From an uncultured Halieaceae bacterium (GTDB lineage: Bacteria > Pseudomonadota > Gammaproteobacteria > Pseudomonadales > Halieaceae), in contig CAJXNM010000004.1 in NCBI GenBank assembly GCA_913057135.1, positions 1 through 64,000 on the forward strand: 64,000 bases of DNA, written 5' to 3'. Every line of letters begins with the position of its first letter. The stretch's first letter is position 1. The notes below the pieces were generated by a model that saw only the letters and a list, made by a program, of their open reading frames with translations, was not told where the DNA came from and did not search any database. The position numbers and the translations under genes are program-made. Of this stretch, positions 54,916-64,000 are shown piece after piece.

Positions 54916-55323
54916 TTACTCCTCGTCTTCTGAAGGTTCGACTTCGCACAGTAATGGGTGGCCATTGTCTCGGGCGTGCTGATTGACTTGGGCGGCCTTG
55001 GTCTCAGCAATATCCCTAGGATAGATACCACACACACCCTTACCCTGGGTATGCACGGCCAGCATGATTTGCGTTGCCCGCTCGCGATTGAGACCAAAAA
55101 ATTGCTCTAGCACGTCGACCACAAACTCCATGGGGGTGTAGTCATCGTTTAGCAGCACCACTTTATAAAGGGGTGGCCGCTTCAGCGCGGGCTTTGCCGG
55201 GGCTACAGCCAGCCCCCCATCGTCCTCGCTACTCCCTGGATGACCGGGCTTAGCGCTGGCGTAATGGGCTATCGACGCTGAAATAGTGGTCATTGGCTCG
55301 ATATTCGTCATGGTTTCCATCAT
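54916..55323 (-). CDS. clpS: ClpA adaptor protein ClpS
   Basis: The N-recognin that passes N-degron substrates to ClpAP. The core [65 protein letters not shown] is fully conserved, including the Asn-Asp-Asp pocket and the Met gate. At up to 135 aa it is longer than E. coli ClpS because of an N-terminal tail of about 45 residues; ATGs at 55323, 55320, 55311 and 55293 could each be the start. It is coupled to clpA. Confidence 0.96.
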   Translation of the reverse strand: MMETMTNIEPMTTISASIAHYASAKPGHPGSSEDDGGLAVAPAKPALKRPPLYKVVLLNDDYTPMEFVVDVLEQFFGLNRERATQIMLAVHTQGKGVCGIYPRDIAETKAAQVNQHARDNGHPLLCEVEPSEDEE

Positions 55324-55457
55324 GCCCAGAGTATAATTGAAGCGTCAAATGCTACCGCCTGCGCAGTGGCGAAAACTCGCCTGACCTGCCCCTAAAGAAG
55401 CACGACAGGGTCTGGGCGATGGTCGTTTACGTGTACCCGAATGCCTGGCATACGAAG

Positions 55458-55483
55458 AAAAAAGCCCGCACTAGCGGGCTTTT
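55458..55483 (-). terminator. Rho-independent terminator of icd
   Basis: On the minus strand a 7-bp stem AGCCCGC/GCGGGCT with a 4-base loop is followed by six T. It lies 27 bases past the icd stop and separates icd from clpS. The plus strand also shows TTTT after the stem. Confidence 0.9.
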
Positions 55484-55509
55484 CGGGTGGGTACTGTTTT
55501 CCCCAGGTG

Positions 55510-56763
55510 TTACATGGCTTTGATGATCGCTTCGCCGAACTCTGAGCAAGACACCAAAGTGGCACCTTCCATCAGGCGCTCGAAGTCATAGGTGACGGTT
55601 TTGGACTGAATCGCACCGTTCATACCATTGATGATGAGGTCAGCGGCCTCGTTCCATCCCAAATGCCGGAGCATCATTTCCGCTGACAGAATGAGCGAAC
55701 CCGGATTCACCTTATCTTGGCCCGCATATTTGGGCGCTGTGCCGTGGGTCGCCTCAAACAGAGCAACGGTATCGGACAAGTTCGCACCGGGCGCAATACC
55801 AATACCACCGACCTGGGCCGCCAACGCGTCTGATAGGTAGTCCCCATTGAGATTCAGGGTGGCAACCACACTGTAATCCCGGGGTCGGGTCAGTACCTGC
55901 TGCAGCATGGCATCGGCAATGACATCTTTCACCACTATAGGCTTACCGTTATTGGGGTTTTTGATTTCAACCCACGGACCGCCATCGAGTAATTCACCGC
56001 CGAACTCCTCACGGGCAAGCTCGTAGCCCCAATCCCGGAACGCGCCCTCGGTAAATTTCATGATGTTGCCCTTGTGCACCAGCGTAACCGAGGGCAAATC
56101 TTGGTCGATGGCATATTGAATGGCTTTTCTAACAAGACGCTTGGTGCCTTCGGCTGATACCGGCTTGATACCGATACCCACGTTGTCGGGGAAGCGGATT
56201 TTTGTAGCACCCATTTCCTTGATGATGAAGTCGACGACTTTTTGGGCCTCTTCGGTACCCGCCTGGTATTCAATACCCGCGTAAATATCTTCCGAGTTCT
56301 CTCGGAAAATAACCATATTACAGGCGCCGGGGTCCTTCACCGGTGAGGGCACACCCTCGAACCAACGCACGGGTCGCAAGCAGGTGTACAGATCGAGTTC
56401 CTGGCGCAGTGCTACGTTTAAGGAACGGAAGCCACCACCCACTGGCGTAGTGAGTGGTCCTTTGATGGCTACAGAGTATGTCTTAATGGCCTCGAGGGTC
56501 TCCTCTGGGAACCAGTCGCCTTCGTATAGCTCGGCGGCTTTTTCACCGGTGTAGATTTCCATCCAAGAAATCTTTTTGTCGCCGCCATAGGCCTTCTCGA
56601 CGGCGGCGTCGACGACTTCTATCATGACTGGGCTGATGTCTACGCCAATGCCATCACCTTCAATGTAGGGGATGATTGGGTTATTGGGCACAGTGAGACT
56701 GTTGTCGGCGTTAACGGTGATGACATCGCCCGATTCGGGTACCTTGATGTGCTTGTAAGCCAT
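55510..56763 (-). CDS. icd: Isocitrate dehydrogenase (NADP+)
   Basis: A 417-residue NADP-dependent isocitrate dehydrogenase of the E. coli type, producing 2-oxoglutarate in the TCA cycle. The active-site segment [32 protein letters not shown] contains the Ser that AceK phosphorylates in E. coli. Metal and substrate residues are in [39 protein letters not shown] and [24 protein letters not shown], and the nucleotide site follows [19 protein letters not shown]. It has its own terminator. Confidence 0.97.
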   Translation of the reverse strand: MAYKHIKVPESGDVITVNADNSLTVPNNPIIPYIEGDGIGVDISPVMIEVVDAAVEKAYGGDKKISWMEIYTGEKAAELYEGDWFPEETLEAIKTYSVAIKGPLTTPVGGGFRSLNVALRQELDLYTCLRPVRWFEGVPSPVKDPGACNMVIFRENSEDIYAGIEYQAGTEEAQKVVDFIIKEMGATKIRFPDNVGIGIKPVSAEGTKRLVRKAIQYAIDQDLPSVTLVHKGNIMKFTEGAFRDWGYELAREEFGGELLDGGPWVEIKNPNNGKPIVVKDVIADAMLQQVLTRPRDYSVVATLNLNGDYLSDALAAQVGGIGIAPGANLSDTVALFEATHGTAPKYAGQDKVNPGSLILSAEMMLRHLGWNEAADLIINGMNGAIQSKTVTYDFERLMEGATLVSCSEFGEAIIKAM

Positions 56764-56903
56764 AGGGTGAGGATCCTTTATTAGGTGGATATATCGTGCT
56801 CGCTATACGGCAAGGGGCACACCACAAGCGTGGCAATTGCTGCCTGCTTGATCCATAGAATCCCCCTGGACCGCCGGCGGCTCAACGCCGCTCTTAAGGC
56901 CTA

Positions 56904-57530
56904 ATGTTACCACTAAAACCGGGTGTGCTGCGCTTGTCGAACATCATTCTGCTGAACAAACCCTTCCAGGTTTTGTGCCAATTCACCGACCGGGACAGCA
57001 CGGTGGCAACACCGCGCGCTACCTTAGCTCGGTATCTCAGTGCCCCCGGATACCGGGTGGCAGGCAGGCTCGATTACGACAGTGAAGGCCTAGTGGTACT
57101 CACTAATAACGGTCGGCTTCAGCAACACATCGCCAACCCACGACACAAGCAGTGGAAAGTCTATTGGGTGCAGGTAGAGGGCACGGTGACACAAACGGCC
57201 ATACAGCAATTGATGGATGGTGTGGTGCTAAAAGATGGACCTACCCTGCCCGCGCGAGTTCGCACTATGACGCCGCCGCCCCTCTGGGATCGGCACCCGC
57301 CGGTTCGATACCGGGCGACGGTACCCGACAGTTGGCTTGAGATTGCCTTACAAGAGGGGCGCAATCGCCAAATTCGGCGAATGACCGCGGCCGTTGGCTT
57401 GCCAACCCTTCGTTTGGTTCGGGTATCGGTTGGCCCTTGGCACGTGGGGGACTTAGCGCCCGGCTGTTACCGTACTGAACAGCATAGCCATCAGGAAGCC
57501 TCCCCAAAACGGGGCAGAGCAGCGCGATAG
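56904..57530 (+). CDS. rluE: 23S rRNA pseudouridine synthase (RluE type)
   Basis: A 208-residue pseudouridine synthase of the RsuA/RluB/RluE group, without an S4 domain, as in RluE. The catalytic motif is GRLDYDSEGLVVLTNNG, with the Asp of RLD; KQWKVYWVQVEG and LQEGRNRQIRRMTAAVGLPTLRLVRVSVGPW follow. RluE modifies U2457 of 23S rRNA in E. coli. The gene is divergent from icd and upstream of mnmA, the E. coli order, but nudJ, which lies between them there, is missing. The ATG at 56904 may be a little early. Confidence 0.9.
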   Translation: MLPLKPGVLRLSNIILLNKPFQVLCQFTDRDSTVATPRATLARYLSAPGYRVAGRLDYDSEGLVVLTNNGRLQQHIANPRHKQWKVYWVQVEGTVTQTAIQQLMDGVVLKDGPTLPARVRTMTPPPLWDRHPPVRYRATVPDSWLEIALQEGRNRQIRRMTAAVGLPTLRLVRVSVGPWHVGDLAPGCYRTEQHSHQEASPKRGRAAR

Positions 57531-57766
57531 GCCCGGGGAAGCTGGCTCAGCGCGGTCTGCGAACCTGGGCTCAGTTACCGTCGGTATTGTCAGCATTGAC
57601 GCAGTATTTCCTTAGACGTACTCGAAAGCGGTATCATTGGGCCGTGTGGAATGCGCGATTCATCGGACACTTTGCCAGACACGTCATCGGACCACTCATT
57701 TGACAATGGAAAGTCACCCAGTGCTGGCCGCGCGCTTCATCCTCGTTGACGACATCATGGTTTAGC

Positions 57767-58968
57767 ATGCCCTCACCTCAACACACAAAAGTCATCGTCG
57801 GACTATCCGGCGGCGTCGACTCCTCGGTCTCCGCGCTGCTACTTCAGCAGCAGGGCTACCGGGTTGAGGGGCTGTTCATGAAGAACTGGGAGGAAGACGA
57901 CGGTACCGAATACTGCACGGCAAAAGTCGATTTCGCCGATGCACAGGCCGTTTGCGACCGACTGGGCATTCACCTACATGGGGCTAATTTTGCGGCAGAA
58001 TATTGGGATGGCGTGTTTGAGCATTTTCTGAGCGAGTATCGCGCTGGACGCACGCCCAATCCCGATATCCTGTGCAACCGAGAAATCAAATTCAAAGCGT
58101 TTCTCGATTACGCGACCCATTTAGGGGCAGACCTTATCGCTACCGGGCATTATGTGCGCCGACAACACCGGGATGGCAGCACGCGGTTACTAAAAGGCCT
58201 CGATAACAACAAAGACCAAAGCTACTTCCTTCATCAGGTGGGCCACGAGCAGTTGGCTAAAACCCTGTTCCCTGTCGGTGAATTGCCAAAATCGTCAGTA
58301 CGCGCCATCGCCGAGCAGGCAGGTTTGGCAACGGCCCGTAAAAAAGATTCCACGGGCATTTGTTTTATTGGTGAGCGCCGCTTCAAAGATTTTCTACAAA
58401 CCTATTTACCCGCCAACCCCGGCACCATCGAAAGCGTTGATGGCGAGCCCTTGGGGACGCATCAGGGATTGATGTACCACACCATCGGACAGCGACAGGG
58501 CTTGGGCATCGGCGGTTTAGCGGATCACGATGAGGCACCTTGGTATGTGGTGGGCAAGGATCTGGCACGCAATGTGTTGCTGGTGGCCCAGGGTAACGAC
58601 CATCCGGCATTGTTCTGCGGTAGCCTGGTAACCGACCCTATCTTTTGGATCAGCGGCACCGCTCCCACACTGCCACTCCGTTGCACTGCCAAAATTCGTT
58701 ATCGCCAGGCCGACCAGCAATGCACCGTCCTGCCGCTCACAAGCAGTCCAGCCGACACTAAACTGGCAAGAATCGGCGGCGCTGAAGAATGCGGGGTCAG
58801 AGTAGTCTTTGATACGCCCCAGCGTGCGGTGACGCCTGGGCAGTCCGTGGTATTTTATCAGAATGACGAGTGCCTCGGAGGCGGCGTCATTGTCGACGGA
58901 ATCCCTCATAATCCAAGGTGTTCCCAGCCAGTTGCAGGGCATGTCAACGCCAGCAGCGAGAGGCAGAC

Positions 58969-58972
<4 letters not shown>
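57767..58972 (+). CDS. mnmA: tRNA 2-thiouridine(34) synthase MnmA
   Basis: A 401-residue thiouridylase that puts sulfur on U34 of Lys, Glu and Gln tRNAs. The PP-loop is [16 protein letters not shown]; the nucleophile C103 lies in [12 protein letters not shown] and the persulfide C199 in [13 protein letters not shown], as in E. coli. The start is the ATG at 57767; the track adds seven residues. The 236 bp before it hold no gene that I recognise. The stop overlaps hflD as ATGA. Confidence 0.97.
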
Positions 58973-62195
<3,223 letters not shown>

Positions 62196-62199
<4 letters not shown>

Positions 62200-62639
62200 G
62201 TGACGATCAGCAAACATTGGTCCTCGAGCAGCTGGCCAGTACCAGCCGCCATGTCACGATTTTAAGCCCCGACCTTAAACCTCAGGTGCTGAACTCAGCG
62301 CCGGTGGTCGATGGTCTTGCCCTCTTGGCCCGAAGAGGTCGGCAGAGCCGTATTAGGCTGCTGATGGAGCATTTTCAACCGGCGCAGATGAACAGCCACT
62401 TGTTGGTACAGCTGGCCCGTAGACTCACGAGCGCTGTGGAGCTCAAGGTCCTTAGCGAACATCCCCAATGGCAAGGTGAAACGGTGATTCTTTTCGATCG
62501 CAGCAGCGCGCTAATTTGGAAAGACACCCCAGGGGCCTCGGCGATGCTAGCGCCGCGAGCTATCGCTGCTCGATGGCATGAAACCCTGGAACAGCTGTGG
62601 ACAGCAGCCGATCACAGCCCTGACATGCGGCGTTTATAG
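62196..62639 (+). CDS. Small conserved hypothetical protein, DUF7931-like
   Basis: A 147-residue soluble protein coupled to roxA (ATGA overlap). The pattern TSRHVTILSPDLKPQVLNSAPVVDGLALLARRGRQSRIRLLMEHFQPAQMNSHLLVQLARRLTSAVELKVL resembles a half phospholipase-D-like fold, as described for DUF7931, but the HKD catalytic motif is missing, so enzymatic activity is doubtful. In Pseudomonas-type genomes a similar small gene, sometimes labelled acetyltransferase, follows the cupin gene. Function is unknown; the conserved coupling hints at a role with RoxA or the ribosome. It converges on nnr with a 3-bp gap. Confidence 0.6.
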
Positions 62640-62642
62640 GGT

Positions 62643-64000
62643 TTATCCGAGACCTGCACGGGCAAAGTGCTCGAATAAGTCGGTAGGCAATAGACTTACC
62701 TTGCCACAGCGCTCGGTCGCGAGATCAGCGGCCTTAGCGTGTACACAAACACCGAACTCTGCTGCCTGCCGAGGGGGCAAACCTTGCGCTAGCAAGGCCC
62801 CCAACAGCCCCGCAAGGACATCCCCCATCCCCGCGGTCGCCATGCCAGGGTTACCATAGATGCAGACACCTACCGGTCGCTCACTGGGGTCAGTCACCAG
62901 GCTGCCACAACCCTTGAGTACAATATTTGCCTGCCATCGCTGGGCTAACTCACTGACCGCAGCATAGCGATCCTGATTGACCCTATCAGTGCCGGTACCC
63001 AACAAACGCGCCGCTTCACCCGGGTGCGGTGTCATAATGGTGGTAGGGGGAAGCTCGGGTAGCCCTTCAGAGTGCTCAGCCAACAAAGAGAGGGCATCGG
63101 CATCGAGCACCGTTGGTTTACCCAGGGCTAGAGCCATCGCCAGCACTGACTGGGCTGCCGTATCAGTGCCCAGACCGGGCCCCACCACAAGCACGTCAGC
63201 ATCACTAAGATACTGTGTCAAAGCGCCACGATCAGCGAGGTCGGTCGTCATTAGTGCCGGGCAGCGGACGAGCGCCGCTTGCACAGCACTGCTGTGGGCG
63301 GCCAAGGTGACTAAACCAGCACCAGCACGTAAGGCCGATTCCGCCGCTAGCACGCCAGCACCGGCATAACCCTGAGAGCCACCCACCACCATGACGTGTC
63401 CAAACTGGCCTTTGTGGCAGTTCTTGTTGCGGGCGGGCCAATCTAAGCGCAGTCGATCCAGCTGCAATCGGACTGCGGACGGCTGCTCGGTTTGAACAAG
63501 CCCCGCGGGTAATTCCAAACCCGCCAGCACGACGTTACCGAAATGATCTGGACCAGAGCCCGTGTCCATACCCTGTTTTGGCACGATAAACGTAATGGTG
63601 AGTGCCGCTCGGACGGCAACCGGCTGAGGCATACCCGTATCGGCATTGAGACCCGAGGGCACATCGAGACTGACAACCGGGGTTTCAAGGGTGTTAATGG
63701 CGTCAATTATCCGCTGATGCTCAGGGCGCAATTCCCCCACGAAACCGGTGCCCAATAAGCCATCGACAATCAGATCGGCACTGTCGATGGGGTCCCAGCT
63801 TTCAGCGATCGTGCCCCCTGCGGCCTTGTAACAGGCCAAGGCCTGGGATGCTTCACCATGGATACGCCCCCGAGACCCGACTAACACCACCGTCACGGCC
63901 AAACCCGCTTCGTGGGCCAATCGAGCCACCACAAAACCGTCGCCTCCGTTATTTCCCGTGCCGCATACCACCGCGATACGCGCGGCATCGGGCCAGCGCT
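62643..64000 (-). CDS. nnr: Bifunctional NAD(P)H-hydrate repair enzyme Nnr, 5' end cut by window edge
   Basis: The reading frame is open to the right edge (RWPDAARIAVVCGTGNNGGDGF), so the GTG in the ORF track is not the start and about 50 or more N-terminal residues lie outside. The N-terminal part is the NAD(P)HX epimerase (CGTGNNGGDGFVVARLAHEAGL, LIVDGLLGTGFVGE, DVPSGLNADTG). The C-terminal part is the ADP-dependent dehydratase (GHVMVVGGSQGYAGAGVLAAESALRAGAGLVT, LDADALSLLA, TPHPGEAARLLG, GNPGMATAGMGDVLAGLLGALL). It repairs hydrated nicotinamide cofactors. Confidence 0.95.
   Translation of the reverse strand, partial: RWPDAARIAVVCGTGNNGGDGFVVARLAHEAGLAVTVVLVGSRGRIHGEASQALACYKAAGGTIAESWDPIDSADLIVDGLLGTGFVGELRPEHQRIIDAINTLETPVVSLDVPSGLNADTGMPQPVAVRAALTITFIVPKQGMDTGSGPDHFGNVVLAGLELPAGLVQTEQPSAVRLQLDRLRLDWPARNKNCHKGQFGHVMVVGGSQGYAGAGVLAAESALRAGAGLVTLAAHSSAVQAALVRCPALMTTDLADRGALTQYLSDADVLVVGPGLGTDTAAQSVLAMALALGKPTVLDADALSLLAEHSEGLPELPPTTIMTPHPGEAARLLGTGTDRVNQDRYAAVSELAQRWQANIVLKGCGSLVTDPSERPVGVCIYGNPGMATAGMGDVLAGLLGALLAQGLPPRQAAEFGVCVHAKAADLATERCGKVSLLPTDLFEHFARAGLG

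Noticed and set aside
55324-55509. Possible cspD gene between clpS and icd
   Set aside because: Only the icd terminator is seen; no cold-shock domain motif in any frame.
57531-57766. Possible nudJ remnant or small ORF between rluE and mnmA
   Set aside because: I translated the frame ending [19 protein letters not shown]; it shows no Nudix motif and no similarity to NudJ that I can see.

Overview
This window reads as chromosomal DNA of a marine-type gammaproteobacterium. The gene orders mltD-gloB-methyltransferase-rnhA-dnaQ and serS-crcB-rarA-lolA-ftsK-trxB-aat-bpt-infA-clpA-clpS-icd-rluE-mnmA-hflD-purB-roxA are those of Gammaproteobacteria, the second being closest to Pseudomonas-like genomes. 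The TonB receptor, TRAP transporter, sulfide oxidation genes and copper pump would suit an aerobic marine heterotroph of the Halieaceae/OM60 or Cellvibrionales type. That placement is inference, because there is no rRNA or tRNA in the window. I see no insertion sequence, prophage, CRISPR array, tRNA or rRNA. No gene-free stretch exceeds 300 bases.

Layout. 1-4.1 kb is core: mltD (3' end cut by the left edge), gloB, a yafS-like methyltransferase, rnhA and dnaQ. 4.2-6.6 kb holds the nhaB antiporter and an orphan glycosyltransferase-like gene. 6.5-24.4 kb is a hexuronate/glucuronide locus. A LacI-family regulator sits between two arms. The rightward arm encodes an exported GH2 enzyme with the beta-glucuronidase N-x-K motif, UxaC, UxuA, a three-part TRAP importer and KdgK. 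The leftward arm encodes a TonB-dependent receptor, then (past an intrinsic terminator) a UxuB-type oxidoreductase translationally coupled to a membrane fusion protein and an RND pump. Copies of a GACACCGGTGTC palindrome lie before both arms. 24.4-26.3 kb carries nudC and sohB.

26.4-31.3 kb is a sulfide oxidation cluster: persulfide dioxygenase, sulfide:quinone oxidoreductase and a SulP transporter, divergent from a two-domain sulfurtransferase, with a perfect palindrome in the divergent spacer. 31.5-37.8 kb is a Cus-type copper/silver efflux operon with a His/Met-rich repeat tail on the adaptor and a small Cys/His/Met-rich exported protein as first gene. 38-39.6 kb holds an SDR dehydrogenase and a TauD-family dioxygenase, converging on a long hairpin. 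From 39.9 kb on the window is core: prc, cysG, serS, crcB, rarA, lolA, ftsK, trxB, the N-degron genes aat/bpt/clpS/clpA around infA, icd, rluE, mnmA, hflD, purB, roxA, a small DUF7931-like gene, and nnr (5' end cut by the right edge).

The most interesting part is the glucuronide locus. An exported glucuronidase would release glucuronate and an aglycone outside the cytoplasm. The TRAP and Uxa/Uxu/Kdg enzymes would take the sugar acid to KDPG. The RND pump, coupled to the mannonate oxidoreductase, could remove the aglycone. The pathway steps follow from known families; the link to the pump is my hypothesis. All starts that differ from the ORF track were chosen by ribosome-binding site, signal peptide or family length, as stated per entry.
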